DNA of 64,000 bases from Adiantum capillus-veneris (GCA_014529385.2 CM043952.1:63726870-63790869), one strand, 5' to 3'; counted from the first letter of the stretch, positions 50,744 through 61,560 are shown. Notes: generated from the letters alone by a model not told the origin. Numbers and translations: made by a program.

Positions 50744-51811
50744 TTGTTGACAATTTATGCATATATATACAGTCTATATTTTGGGTTCCTACTGCTCTAC
50801 TTCCGGGGATGGGCTCGTCGAAAGTTTCATGTTTCAGATTTTCCACTAGGGGATGGGCAATTAAGCTATGACTTGAAGGAGGATCTGACAAGCAAGAAGG
50901 CAGATGTTACTTTTGGGCAGCTTATAGAGATGGTGCCTAAGCTAAAGCGACAGTGGAAGAGGATGGTTAAGCCAATGGAGAAATACCCAGAGAGAGGTTC
51001 AGTAAAGGTGTTGGCAATGGATGAGCTACCAGACATTTGTCCAATAGTAGATGTGTGGCATAAAAGGAAAAATTTGGGACAAGGTTATGTGGATGGAGGA
51101 GCCAGAATATGCGTCATAACACACTCATGCGTTGAGAAGATGGGTCTCACAGTGGCTGGGGTGTCAGGTTTTTGGATCAAATTGGCAAACCATCAAAAAG
51201 TAAAATGCTTGGGTGTTGTAAAGAGCTTAGAAGTGGACGCATATGATGCAAAGGCAAAGGTTGATTTTCATGTGATGCTAGCAGGGTTGGGAGCATATCC
51301 TATTATACTGGGCAGACCATGGTTACGTGCAGTGGGAGCTGTTCAAGATTCGCGACATGGTACGATTAGCCTCTATGGAAAGACAGGTACCAAGAAGCTT
51401 TATAATATGGACACAAGGAAACGATTAGAGGAGCTTTATGAAGATGAAGATGAGTCTAGTGATGAAGACTCTTCCATGGTGACAGATGAGGACAGTGATA
51501 GCACTACCAGCAGTGATGAGGATGCTGATGTTGCATTTCTTTTGATGGACAAAGAAATCCAGGAGTTTGGTTTAGTTGCATTTGCGAATGAGGTTGAAGA
51601 TGAAAGTGAAGGGCCTTATGAAGTGATTGAAGGGCTGATGAAAACCAAGGTTGAGTTGTCAAAGAAGCAGGAATTGATGACACAAATGATCAGTGGAGAC
51701 CTCTCAGATATGGAGAAGGATATATATTTGCACATGCTGGCTAGTTTTCTGATTTGTTCATTACTTCATATGAAGAGATCAGAGGGTTCAAGGGTGAAGA
51801 GATGCATATAG
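50744..51811 (+). CDS. Protease region of the Tat-like plus copy
   Basis: 355 codons. SYDLKEDLTSKKADVTFGQL is the usual pre-protease segment. The retropepsin-like domain has GQGYVDGGARICVIT and YPIILGRPWLRAVGAVQDS, with active site DGG in place of DTG/DSG, shared with the minus copy. An acidic tail (EDEDESSDEDSS) follows. The first 25 or so codons look like translated leader, so the real start is unclear. The frame is -1 relative to RT; alignment suggests one T missing from a T run near 51747. Confidence 0.75.
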   Translation: MLTIYAYIYSLYFGFLLLYFRGWARRKFHVSDFPLGDGQLSYDLKEDLTSKKADVTFGQLIEMVPKLKRQWKRMVKPMEKYPERGSVKVLAMDELPDICPIVDVWHKRKNLGQGYVDGGARICVITHSCVEKMGLTVAGVSGFWIKLANHQKVKCLGVVKSLEVDAYDAKAKVDFHVMLAGLGAYPIILGRPWLRAVGAVQDSRHGTISLYGKTGTKKLYNMDTRKRLEELYEDEDESSDEDSSMVTDEDSDSTTSSDEDADVAFLLMDKEIQEFGLVAFANEVEDESEGPYEVIEGLMKTKVELSKKQELMTQMISGDLSDMEKDIYLHMLASFLICSLLHMKRSEGSRVKRCI

Positions 51812-52917
51812 AGCTGAAAGAAGGTGCTAAGCCAGTGCAGCAAAGGCTAAGAAGGATGGGTCAAGAGCAAATGGAAGCCTTGCGAGAAGAGGTGGACAAG
51901 TTGTTGAAGGCAGGGTTCATAGGCCCTGTGGAGACCACAGAATGGGTGAGTCCAGTTGTAGTTAGTCCGAAGAAGGATGGGAAGTGGAGAATTTGTGTAG
52001 ATTTTAAACCCTTAAACGCGGCCACTAAGAAGAACCCATATCCTCTTCCATTCATCGATCAGATCTTGGATTCAGTGGCAGGTGATGAGAGGTACAGTGT
52101 GTGTGATGGTTTTTCAGGCTATTTTCAATTGAAGATTGCTCTTAAAGACCGCACAAAGACAACTTTTATTACGCCATGGGGCTGCTATTGCTACACAATA
52201 TTGCCATTTGGGTTGTCAAATGGACCATCTTTCTATCAAGAGAGAGAAAATTGGGTATTGGAACCATTCATTGGTAGTTGTGTTAAAGCTTTCATGGATG
52301 ACTTCTGTGTCTACAGCAGTAGGGTTGAACATCATGAGAAGCTGCAGATGGTATTGGCTCGATATAATGAATGTGGAGGACAAATAAATCCAAAAAAATG
52401 TCATCTAGCACAGCCAAGGGTGAAGTTATTGGGCCATATGGTGTCAGAAAATGGCATTGAGGCTGATCCAGATAAGCCTAAGTCTATTATTCTTCTTCCA
52501 TCACCTACGAGTACGAAGCAATTGGAAACTTTTATACACAAAGTGAAGTACATGGCATGGTTTATTCCATTGTCTTCGCAGCTTCTTTATCCATTACAGC
52601 AAGTGGCAAAGCATGATCCATTACAATGGGATGACAAGTGTGAAGAAGTGTTTCAAGAGGTGAAAGAGGTGTTAGGGGGGTTGTCAGCCATGCAGGCTCC
52701 TGATTGGGAGAAATTGTTTTATGTAAATCCATCAGTAGGGGATGATGCCATTGGATCCATGCTATTGCAAAAGGGGAAGGGCAGCCATTATATGAGGCCA
52801 GTGTATTGTGCAAGCCGAGTGAAGTTGGTAGCGGAGAGAAAGTTCTCGGAAGTAGAGCTAGTGATGGCCAGTGTAATATTTTCTTGTCGACGATTTCGTC
52901 ATTACTTGCTACCATGA
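51754..52917 (+). CDS. Reverse transcriptase and RNase H of the Tat-like plus copy
   Basis: 387 codons: ITSYEEIRGFKGEEMHIELK, WVSPVVVSPKKDGKWRICVD, CDGFSGYFQLKIALKD, FITPWGCYCYTILPFGLSNG and active-site FMDDFCVYS (FMDD in place of the common YVDD/YMDD), then thumb and RNase H (YCASRVKLVAERKFSEVELV, RRFRHYLLP). It ends at a TGA (52915-52917) that is CGA (Arg) in the minus copy, a single nonsense change; the next frame continues in phase. Confidence 0.87.
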   Translation: MFITSYEEIRGFKGEEMHIELKEGAKPVQQRLRRMGQEQMEALREEVDKLLKAGFIGPVETTEWVSPVVVSPKKDGKWRICVDFKPLNAATKKNPYPLPFIDQILDSVAGDERYSVCDGFSGYFQLKIALKDRTKTTFITPWGCYCYTILPFGLSNGPSFYQERENWVLEPFIGSCVKAFMDDFCVYSSRVEHHEKLQMVLARYNECGGQINPKKCHLAQPRVKLLGHMVSENGIEADPDKPKSIILLPSPTSTKQLETFIHKVKYMAWFIPLSSQLLYPLQQVAKHDPLQWDDKCEEVFQEVKEVLGGLSAMQAPDWEKLFYVNPSVGDDAIGSMLLQKGKGSHYMRPVYCASRVKLVAERKFSEVELVMASVIFSCRRFRHYLLP

Positions 52918-52929
52918 CCTTTTGTTTTC

Positions 52930-54945
52930 TTGACGAGTTATTCTTTTTTGCCACAGTTAATTAATGGTACTAACATGTCAAATGTGGTGAAGAAACGGGT
53001 AATTGAGCTGCAAGAGTTTGAGTTCTCTTTTCTAGTGGAAGATAGTACAAGGGCTACCCTAGCTGATTTGTTGACCTACAAGGAGAATCCCCTTATTGTT
53101 AAGGAAGAGGTGGTGAGAAAGGTAGTTGAAGAAGTGCCACAGATCAGCAATGCACATGTGTTGTTCTTTGATGGTTCATACAGAAAGAGCCATGATGCAG
53201 CTTCCGGGGGTATAGCACTTTATGATCCAGAGGGGAAGCTAGTATGCAAGAGAGGGTTCAAGTTGGATGCGCATAGTAACAATGAGGCTGAATATGCTAC
53301 GTTGGAAGCTGGATTACACATTTGTTTGAAGCATGGGGTTCGAAGGTTGAGCATAAAAGGTGATGCCTTGTTAGTGGTGAAGCAAGTGCTGGGTGTGTGG
53401 AAGAGCAAGAACACCTCATTGAAGGAAATGTGCTTCAGAATTAAAGGCCTGTTAAAATATTTCGAAGCATGGAGCATCAGACACATTGAATGTGCTCTAA
53501 ATGGAGAGGCACATGAAGCAGCTCAAGGCATGATTGGGGAGCTATTTGTTTTCAGGACCAACTTACCTCTTTACCATGGTCGGGAAAGTTTGGCTCAACA
53601 AGAGGAGTTTTTGCTAACAGGAATCATTCCAAAGGAGATTCAGAAGTCTAAGAAGTATGGCTTTGTGCGTAGAGCCTACAGGTACAAATTGATTGGTGAT
53701 GTCTTATACATGAAAGGGGCTGATCTCGTGTTGAGACGTGTACCTTGGCGAGAGGAGCTTTATAGAGTGTTGGAAGAGAATCATGAAGGCACATGTGGTG
53801 GCCATTTTGCTCTAAAGATCACCTTGCATAAGATTTTTCAAGAGGGGTATGTATGGCCTAGGTTGCACAAGGATGTTCACCATTGGTGTAGGTCTTGCAA
53901 TAGGTGTCAAGAATTAGGGAAGAGAGTGTTGAAGCCAGAGCTACGAAAAACCATTATGGCGTTTGATGTGTTTGAAAAGTGGGGGATTGATGCAATAGGC
54001 CTATTACCTATCACAAGCAGGGGCAAAAGCTATATCTTGACGGCAATGGACTATCTCTCTAGATGGGCAGAGGCTATAGCAGTAAAACAGATCACTGCAA
54101 AGGATGTGGCAAAATTTGTGTATGATGAAATATGTTGCAAGTTTGGGGTGCCATTAGAGCTACTTTTAGATAAGGGGCCAGGATTTAGAGATAAACTGCT
54201 AGATTTTTTATGTGCAAAGATGAAGATTAGGCACCACCATACCACTCCTTATTACCCACAGTGTAATGGATTAAATGAAAGATTCAATGGTGAGTTGGTA
54301 CAAATTCTTTCTAAAGTGACAGAGCACCAAGGAAAGAATTGGGATTTGGAATTGCCTAGTGCATTATGGGCTTATCGTACTTCGGTGAAGACAGGTACAG
54401 GGTTTACTCCATTTCATTTGGTGTATGGAAAGGAAGCACTATTGCCTGTGGAGGCAGAGCCTATGGTCAAGATGTTAGAGAAGTTGCTTGGGCCTCCTAG
54501 TGATGCATTCGAAGAGAGGCTCTTACAGCTACAAGAGGTTCAGCTGGATAGGATGAGTGCATTGGAACATTATGGGCAGATGCAAGATAGGGCTTTGGCA
54601 AAGATAAATGAAAAGGTCAAAAGTAAGGGTATCAAGAAGCATGACTTGGTTTTGCGCTACAACAGTAAGCTGGACAACACCTTCCAAAAGACGTTTCAAA
54701 TTAAGTGGGAAGGCTCTTTCAAGGTAGTGGAGTGTTTTCCAAATGGCACATATCAGCTGGCTAACCTGGATGGTGTTCTACATAAGTCAAGGGTAAATGG
54801 ATTGCGTCTTAAATTGTATCATGCTAGATTGATGATGGTGGAGCAAGATGAGCTGTCTGTGGATCAAGCAGTTTTGGTGAAGGATGAGGAGACCTGTGAT
54901 GCAGCGAGTCTCATATCTCTCTTTGCTGTTGCTGATCATGAATGA
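52930..54945 (+). CDS. Archaeal-type RNase H and integrase of the Tat-like plus copy
   Basis: 671 codons, in phase with the preceding ORF. The second RNase H has D81 (VLFFDGS), E121 (NEAEYATLEAG) and D145 (IKGDALLVVKQ). Integrase has one HHCC finger (ENHEGTCGGHF, CRSCNRC), the core WGIDAIG, LLDKGPGF and GLNERFN with D,D-35-E spacing, and a C-terminal module (LRYNSKLDNTFQKTFQIKWE, GSFKVVECFPNGTYQL). The frame is uninterrupted, so Pol of this copy is nearly intact. Confidence 0.9.
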   Translation: MTSYSFLPQLINGTNMSNVVKKRVIELQEFEFSFLVEDSTRATLADLLTYKENPLIVKEEVVRKVVEEVPQISNAHVLFFDGSYRKSHDAASGGIALYDPEGKLVCKRGFKLDAHSNNEAEYATLEAGLHICLKHGVRRLSIKGDALLVVKQVLGVWKSKNTSLKEMCFRIKGLLKYFEAWSIRHIECALNGEAHEAAQGMIGELFVFRTNLPLYHGRESLAQQEEFLLTGIIPKEIQKSKKYGFVRRAYRYKLIGDVLYMKGADLVLRRVPWREELYRVLEENHEGTCGGHFALKITLHKIFQEGYVWPRLHKDVHHWCRSCNRCQELGKRVLKPELRKTIMAFDVFEKWGIDAIGLLPITSRGKSYILTAMDYLSRWAEAIAVKQITAKDVAKFVYDEICCKFGVPLELLLDKGPGFRDKLLDFLCAKMKIRHHHTTPYYPQCNGLNERFNGELVQILSKVTEHQGKNWDLELPSALWAYRTSVKTGTGFTPFHLVYGKEALLPVEAEPMVKMLEKLLGPPSDAFEERLLQLQEVQLDRMSALEHYGQMQDRALAKINEKVKSKGIKKHDLVLRYNSKLDNTFQKTFQIKWEGSFKVVECFPNGTYQLANLDGVLHKSRVNGLRLKLYHARLMMVEQDELSVDQAVLVKDEETCDAASLISLFAVADHE

Positions 54946-54973
54946 TCTAGCAGGCTAGGAGATGGGCAAATTA

Positions 54974-56114
54974 TGTCAGGAGTTTTTTGGAGCAAGGGAT
55001 TGCGCATATGTACATACACATGCATGGTGCATTGAATAGAGGATTGCCCAATTTCCATAGCCAGGTGGTTACGTGGGGCCCACGTGTGTACAGGTAGGAC
55101 AGGGTGTACATAGTGCAGCGATTTTCACTATTATCAGTACCACTGTGTTTTTTCTACAATAAGGAGGAGTTGGTAGCGTGTAAAACTTCTCGAGGAAGCT
55201 ATCCGTGGGTCGAAGACATGAGGTAAGCATGTGCGTCAGATGGCATCGAGTGGCGTCAGGCGGTCGAACGGGGTCAATACTTGCACGCGGAGAAGTATGG
55301 ACACGACGTGGGTGTTTTCTTGTGATACTTATGCAAAAAGGTCATCATGAGGACCACTTTTTGGGGCCACTTCACGTGGTTACAGGATGCATTATTTGGA
55401 AAAACTGAGTGCCAGGTGTGCGGATGATGCAAAAAGGTGACAACTATGCACTACGAGGTAAGTTTTTGGCCTGTTCGGGGTCCGTTTGGGGTCATCTAAA
55501 AGGCCACGGGTGCCCAACTAATAAAGCTAAGTGTAGGAACTGAAAAAACAGAGAGACGATCAGAAAAAACGTGGATAAGAGAGGAGGAACAGCCGCAAGT
55601 GTGTTTTTGCTATTTTTGGAGCATTTTTTGGCCCTAAACTGCTCATCTGAGGTCGGATTTGAGCACTGTGACATTGAAGACTGGGGTTTTTGGGAGTTCC
55701 GGACGCAATGGCGCTGTCCATTTTGCCAAATTCCTCACATATTTTCTGCTGTTTTTTTGTGTAATCTTCTCCGGTGAGTGAAGCCTCTGCTTAACTTTGT
55801 GGTCGTATCTGGTATATTTCCTCAATACTATGTAAACTATTTGCCCCATTGGTGTTGGGCTGAGCTTCATTGAGTCTAAACAACAGTAATTTGCCTCGTT
55901 TGAGCTGAATTGAGAGAGTGTGTGTGAGTGTTGAGTGGGCAAGTGGGAAATCTCTCTCTTCTCACTCCGTATGTGTGTTTCCTGTCTGGGCCAGGCTGGT
56001 TGTGTAAGCCTAGTGGTGCCCCTAGTGTGTGTGTGTGTGTGTGTGTGTATCATTCCAAGAGTGTGTGTGTCGGGTCGTTATAGAGGCGCTGCGTGTGTTT
56101 TCCTCCCGCTCACA
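54974..56114 (+). repeat. 3' LTR of the Tat-like plus copy
   Basis: Partner of 49069-50211, preceded by a purine-rich GGCTAGGAGATGGGCAAA (polypurine tract candidate at about 54953-54970). Confidence 0.92.
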
Positions 56115-56118
56115 ACGT

Positions 56119-56644
56119 AAACACTTCACGGTATTCCGTAGCTTTTGGCGTTGCCAACCTACCGCCTAATTTCATCATAAGTAGGAATTCACACTTCAAA
56201 ATCAAAAACTAAGCATAGGTAGGGTATTGGGGCATCATTGCTAAGCATTTAGGTGTATTTTGGGTCAAAAACGACTAGGTCAAAAATCCATTGTTGTTAA
56301 TAATTGCCATTTTGGCACTTGATCTAAAGTGGGAATTGAGATCATAAACATATGTGCTTAGGTATTATAAACATATCCTAAAAGTTTCGTTATGTTTGGA
56401 TGTCATTTGATGCTGTAACGGATGTGATTTGTTTGCCGATGAGCGATTGGCTTTTGGTGATTTCAGTCACTTGAGTGTAGCTTGAGTTAGATGCGAGTTG
56501 TTTGTTGTTTTTTTGAGAGATTGACAACCTCTTGTAGCCTCTATGCAGTAGTCAAGTCAGCTTCATCCCATGGATTGACAATTTAATGGTGGTTCTCGCT
56601 AAAATTACAATAAGATAGGATAGTGAGGTTAGACACACGTCCCA
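56119..56644 (+). repeat. Element B 3' LTR, second part
   Basis: Continues the LTR interrupted at 49068. Its last 245 bp or so match 294-533 at the left edge, ending GTCCCACA at about 56644. Confidence 0.78.
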
Positions 56645-57113
56645 CATTTTTCATCGTGTTTATGGTGATGGAATGTTACATATGATGTATGGAAACTTAT
56701 AGATTGATGTCGATGTCTCATATGCATGGTTATGATTGCTTTCCATCTTTCTAGGTCAAAACTAGCCATATGTGCTAGAGAGGTGAAGTACAGATGTGAT
56801 GCATCAAATTTGCATGGTTGGATGTTGTCAAAATTGGATTTTTATATCATGATCAGTTGTTGGGCGGACTCTTTTTATGCATGAAACAATCATGTCTTAA
56901 GGGCCGTATGTGTGTGGACTTCGATTGACTGCAGGAGATATGTCAAACTCAAGTGTGGGAGTTGGTTCAATGTGATTATGATTTGTTGCTAAGGGCCAAG
57001 ATTCCCTCATGGATTATGGTTGTGATTTTATGGTGGAAGTCGGTGTGGCTCATGAATTTTATTCTGGATATGGTTATGCTTCCAAAATGCTGCCAAAATT
57101 TTTGCATCCATGT
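56645..57113. repeat. Direct repeat D, copy 1 (about 465 bp)
   Basis: From the B insertion point to CCATGTT at 57113 the sequence matches 58410-58867 in the same orientation, with moderate divergence. Markers in both are GATGGAATGTTA, GGTCAAAACTAGCC and GATTCCCTCATGGATTAT. Possibly part of another repeat family; no coding content is supported. Confidence 0.75.
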
Positions 57114-58409
57114 TGAAAAAACTATAAATTGGCATAGACACCTCAATTTTCAGTGTCGTCTGTTAAGTCTACTACCGCAAGGCTATACGTATCTATTATA
57201 TGGAGTGGTGCAAGCTCTTCATCACTATCTCCATAAGCTCTTCTCTCTCGTATACGGGAAGAAGAAGAAGAAGAAGGATATTCTCTCTCTACTTGCTTAC
57301 TATCTTCTCTCCTGTTTCACGGTGTATGTGCACTCCGAAAACTCTTGTGGTGAAAACCTCTACATAGCTCTCATCACCGCTCTCTTGTGACAAAGCACAA
57401 ATACTTTCAGTAGCCCCTAATTGATTGAAAAGCACGGTGAGAATCTCTAAACTCCATAGCCATCATCATCTCTCTCTCTATGTCGTTTTTCTGTGTAGTC
57501 ACCCTCTTGATGATTGTTTTTTCGTATACAATTGCATGTATGGATTAACCGAGTAAATATTAATTTTTCCCATGATTATTTTATCATGTTCAACACGTTG
57601 ATTTATCCACATGATGCGTTTATGATCATGTGTGTGCATAAAAAGCGCTTTTCGTTTCACGTCATAGAAGCGGTGGGAATACTGTTTTGGCTATAACTCA
57701 CAAACCTTTATGAATCAACCCAAACCCTCTTTACTAGACATAAAACACATCATTTAAAACATTTTCTCTCTTTGGCGTCATGTAAAAATCATGCACGAGC
57801 TAAGGAATATGGTCAAAAAATAGCTTGTTGCCCACTACACAACCAAATTTTTTGACTCCAAGCTCCTTGGAGAACCACTTTTTAGATTCACCGGATCGAC
57901 AAACCCACTTAACCAATTAAAAAATCTTGATGAAACTTGATTATAAATGTATTTAGGTCTCCGTTATCATCTCGGGTATGCGAGTTATTAATCGTTCCAT
58001 AATCGGTTTTACCTACATGTCTAGGGGTGCTACCCAGAGGGAGTACCATATGATGTCATGAGTTAATCGACCTGTTTATGTATGATTTATGGTTTTCTTT
58101 GATGAGTTGATTTCAATTATTAGATGCCCATAAACTTATGTGAAGGTATATGGTTAGTCAACCCGAACCGCATATGCAGATAAGTTTAAAGTGGCTTCCT
58201 TTTTGGATTCCCATTTGTTGTGTGAGTATCATATGGGAGAAGTGATATAATATAGTGCTAGTCTATACTATGGAGCTAAGCTTGATGCATTGGTTTGAGG
58301 TCAAATACTTTCATTTTCATGATATGCATGCTCCTGAAAATGTCAAAAAGTTGTTTTTGCATATGTGTGAAGTTATGGTTTATGGTTGACCTAAAGGTCG
58401 AAGCTGTTT
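57114..58409. other. Unassigned sequence between the D repeats
   Basis: No gene recognised. It contains a GAA-repeat stretch near 57261-57278 and pyrimidine-rich TCTCTC tracts typical of an LTR or UTR. The first D copy breaks off at CATGTT exactly where this starts, so it may begin with an inserted element. Confidence 0.4.
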
Positions 58410-58867
58410 TGCATTGTGTTTATGCTGATGGAATGTTATCATATGATGTATGGAAACTTATGGATTGATATGGATTCCTGGTATGCATGGTTATGATTCC
58501 TTTCCACCTTTCTAGGTCAAAACTAGCCTATGTGCTAGAGAGGTGAAGTGCAGATATGATGCATCAACTTTGCATGGTTGGATGTTGTCAAATTTGGATT
58601 TTTATATCATGACTAGTGGCTATTGGGACTCTTTTTATTCATGAAAGAATCATGTCTTAAGGGTCATATGTGTGTGGACTCCGATTGACTGTAGGGGATA
58701 TGTCAAACTCCAAGTGTGGAAGTTGGTTCAATGTGATTATGATTTGTGGCTAAGGGTTGAGATTCCCTCATGGATTATAGTTGTGAGTTTATGGTGGAAG
58801 CTAGTGTGGCTCATGATTTTTTAACTGGGTATGGTTATGCTTCCAAAATTTTTGCAGCCATGTTATG
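58410..58867. repeat. Direct repeat D, copy 2
   Basis: Partner of 56645-57113, about 1.76 kb away. Confidence 0.75.
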
Positions 58868-59530
58868 TTTTAAAGTGGTTATGCAGGATTGGTTGTGCCT
58901 CACCCAAGTTGGGTGGAGTGCTCACCCGTGTGATGTGATTGGATTATGGTCTATGGTTTTGGGATCAAATCATGAAGTGATCTAGATGGGTTATGGCGGA
59001 CGTGTAAGGGTAGAGACCCTGTACAGTCTAACTGTTTGAAAAAGATTGTTTGTGCATATGGAAAGTGCTATTGTGATTGGACTCACGTGTTATGTTTCTC
59101 ATGGCAGAGTCTCTACAAGACTAGGATCACCTACATCGCATAGCCTTACACTAAAGGGTCGTTCACCTGGGCTTTGTTGGATCGGGGGTGTTGCCTAAGT
59201 CTTCTTCTTTTTGTTAGGCTCATCTACACAGTTAGTGCATCTGAGGTTGAATGACCTACACGGCTAACGCGTTGGGGATTTTGCCTTGGCTTTGCCTAAA
59301 AACTCAGTGCTAGGCATTGAAGAGGCGTGGTGCCTAACCTGGTATGGTTGGTGTTGATACCCTACCACCTGATGGTACTTGGAATCCTTTCGGAGCTTGG
59401 GTTCATGGAGGGAGGAAAATCACCCTCAATATATGTCTGGCTCAGGTAGGTTGGAGGTGTTGTGGCTCACTCCCGGCGAAGTGAAATTCTCTCTGTCCAT
59501 AGTAGAGAGAATGTGGAGGGTGGACCGGTT
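58868..59530. other. Unassigned sequence before element C
   Basis: No coding, RNA or repeat feature that I can support; the sequence looks like intergenic or old-repeat DNA up to the TGTAAGG start of element C. Confidence 0.4.
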
Positions 59531-60012
59531 TGTAAGGTTTCCAGTTTTTGAAACCTTAGAAATTGTATAAATCCTGATCAAATTAACTTGGTTGTTAAGA
59601 AAACACTGTAGAATGATCCAACTATGGCAAATATTGGTAATTTTGGAAGCGTAACCAGAGCTTTACTAGGGTTAGAATTTTTTAGAACCGAATTCCGATA
59701 AAATCTGGAAAAGTTACGAGTTTTGAAAGGTTACACTATGAATTTAATTAGTTAAGTAAGATTGAATGGTTTCAATAATTATTACTGCTAAAGACTTTTT
59801 ATCCTAAGGTTCTAGAAATTGCAGATATTTCCAAGTTTAATCATTAAAAGTCAAGAAAAATAGCAGAAATGGATTCTGGAAGCTGGGGAGGCTGTGTGGG
59901 GCAGTAATGAACTTGCCCAGGTTGAAATTAGCAGCAGGGGGCGCTTGTGGAGCTGTAGGGATGCCTTGGGATGCAAGTTACTATCATGTCCAGCCTGTGA
60001 GTGCCCAAAAAC

Positions 60013-60020
60013 CTATAAAT
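60013..60020 (+). promoter_or_regulatory. Element C LTR TATA box
   Basis: TATAAATA about 480 bp into the LTR; likely core promoter. Confidence 0.55.
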
Positions 60021-60147
60021 AAGACCCCTTGCTTCACATTTTGAAGAGACTCGTAGCCTTGGTAAATTCTCTCTCATCTAGAGGGACCTCTACGCAGAAA
60101 TAACTAGAGAGCAAAGCTCTAGTTGGTTAATCAATGGATAAGAAGCT

Positions 60148-60273
60148 ATGGCACCAAAAAAGACCCGAGCCAATCCTACATCTTATGATGAGGGCAGAGC
60201 TCTAAAAATAACTAGAGCGTCACACGAGAATGAAGTTGGGTCTAGTAGTAGGCCTACGGAGGAGAGTCTTTAG
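60148..60273 (+). CDS. Possible Gag N-terminal exon within the element C LTR
   Basis: 41 codons beginning MAPKKTRANP and ending at TAG 60271-60273, after which the frame reads on as ASAQQQMADQSQVGSHYS. Basic N-terminus followed by a Gln-rich part is like chromovirus Gag starts. It lies about 130 nt after the TATA box. A donor-like CAAGTGGGT follows at about 60308, and an acceptor TTAATCTCAG lies at 62178-62187 just before the Gag core frame. Speculative. Confidence 0.3.
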   Translation: MAPKKTRANPTSYDEGRALKITRASHENEVGSSSRPTEESL

Positions 60274-61445
60274 GCATCAGCGCAGCAGCAGATGGCCGAT
60301 CAGTCCCAAGTGGGTTCCCATTATTCACTTAAGTCTTTAAATAGTTTAGGTTCTTTTATAAGTTAGCATTGCATACGTAAGGAGTGAGAGAATCAAGAAA
60401 GGAATAATTGACCAAAAACGAAAGGTAAATTCCAACGTGCATTTGTTTATAATGTAGAAAAGAATTTTTTGGGTTAAAACTGGTTGAATTAGGACAGTTA
60501 TGATTGATCATTCTTAAGACAGCTTGTCTCAAGACACCTCCGACTCCTTGGTATAAATTGATGATAATGATGGATTTCCAGCCACACGGATAAGTTGGTT
60601 ACCCCCATGAACGATGAGTTTCTACTCCATATCATGTCTTGATGTTTCTACATAAGTTAGGATACCGTTTTTTATCCTAGGGGAGCCACCCGGTTATATG
60701 GGCAACTGGTTTGGTGTATGGGCACCCGAAACCTTGGGTGGAGGTTTATCCACTCGGGATTGTGAATAATGAATGGGTGCCGCTTTTTCACCCTTAAGTG
60801 GTCTTGAGACAAGAAGAGTACTGGCCATGGTTATTATGGACAATGTTTTGATTGACAGTACCCTGCTTTAAGTTTAAAGATGCCTGTTTGCTAAAAGAAT
60901 GTTTTCAATACTATTTTCAAGGGTTATTTAAATGAATTTAGTTATGAAAGTTAAAAGAAATCGCTATTTTAATTGTGACAAGAATGTGGTAGTAATTAAA
61001 TAACAAAACAACATGTGTGAGTGCGGGGTGGTAAGTGGGGATTAACTAAGGTTGTCAATCATGGACGGGTGGACCTGATTAGTCAAGTAACTATCCATCC
61101 TCCTGCACTAAAAACGTTTGGAAAACATATTCACTTGGAAGAGGAGTCCACCAGCGGCTGTGCCCTCACATATGTTAGGGGGAAAAAAGCGTTGGTTGAG
61201 GATACCTTACCCCAATTTGTGGAAGTTATAGGGCCGAAATAGTTTTTTGGACTTTTAGTACGTCTCGTTTTCGCTGCAAGACAGGACTAGGTCTTCTTCT
61301 AAGGCTATAGACCCAAGCCATTGTCAATGGTAAAGGTCTATTCCTTGGATTTTTCTTGTTTAGAGACTCTGATTTTTATTAGACTTAGAGACCTGTCAAG
61401 GATCCCATCCCGATCTTGGTATTGGTGGGTTGGGGATCTCACAAG

Positions 61446-61457
61446 TGGTATCAGAGC
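61446..61457 (+). other. Element C primer binding site (initiator tRNA-Met)
   Basis: TGGTATCAGAGC 2 nt after the LTR end CTCACA. Confidence 0.88.
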
Positions 61458-61560
61458 GTGTGTTAATTAAAGTCTTGGACCTAGAGAAAGGTTTAAGGTA
61501 TTAGGTTGAAATAAGTGATCTCTGACAAATTCATATTAAAGAAGTATTTAATTATAATCC

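Larger units (their letters stand above)
49069..56114 (+). mobile_element. Tat-like Ty3/Gypsy element, plus copy (7.05 kb), gag-less
   Basis: LTRs at 49069-50211 and 54974-56114, primer site at 50218, then PR, RT, RNase H, archaeal-type RNase H and integrase. The tandem RNase H places it in the Tat clade. Flanks are ACAT (49065-49068) and ACGT (56115-56118), compatible with a 4-bp duplication with one CpG transition. As in the minus copy, only about 530 bp of leader lies between primer site and protease, and no Gag domain is found. LTRs differ by about 4 percent by eye. Confidence 0.9.
294..56644 (+). mobile_element. Element B: old ~19-kb Ty3/Gypsy element, host of most other insertions
   Basis: A 3' LTR end at 294-533 is followed by a tRNA-Asp-type primer site (536-553). 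The matching LTR resumes at 48715 after a polypurine tract and ends near 56644. Both lie in + orientation. Removing the nested Tat-like element (1207-27145), Copia element (35706-41126) and second Tat-like element (49069-56114) leaves about 17 kb of internal sequence in the order leader, gag, PR1, RT, RNase H, integrase, PR2, 3' ORF, which matches element A domain for domain. The shared LTR parts differ by roughly 11 percent by eye, and every reading frame is broken, so this is the oldest layer. The left end and target-site duplication are outside the window. Confidence 0.8.
59531..61443 (+). repeat. Element C 5' LTR (1.9 kb)
   Basis: Starts TGTAAGGTTT and ends GATCTCACA, 2 nt before the primer site. 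TATAAATA is at 60013-60020. A short reading frame resembling a Gag N-terminus (60148-60270) lies inside. The rest holds no recognised feature. Confidence 0.78.

Noticed and set aside
56953-57390. 145-codon + strand frame
   Set aside because: It runs across the end of direct repeat D into unrelated pyrimidine-rich sequence, and the equivalent frame is not kept in the second repeat copy; a chance frame.
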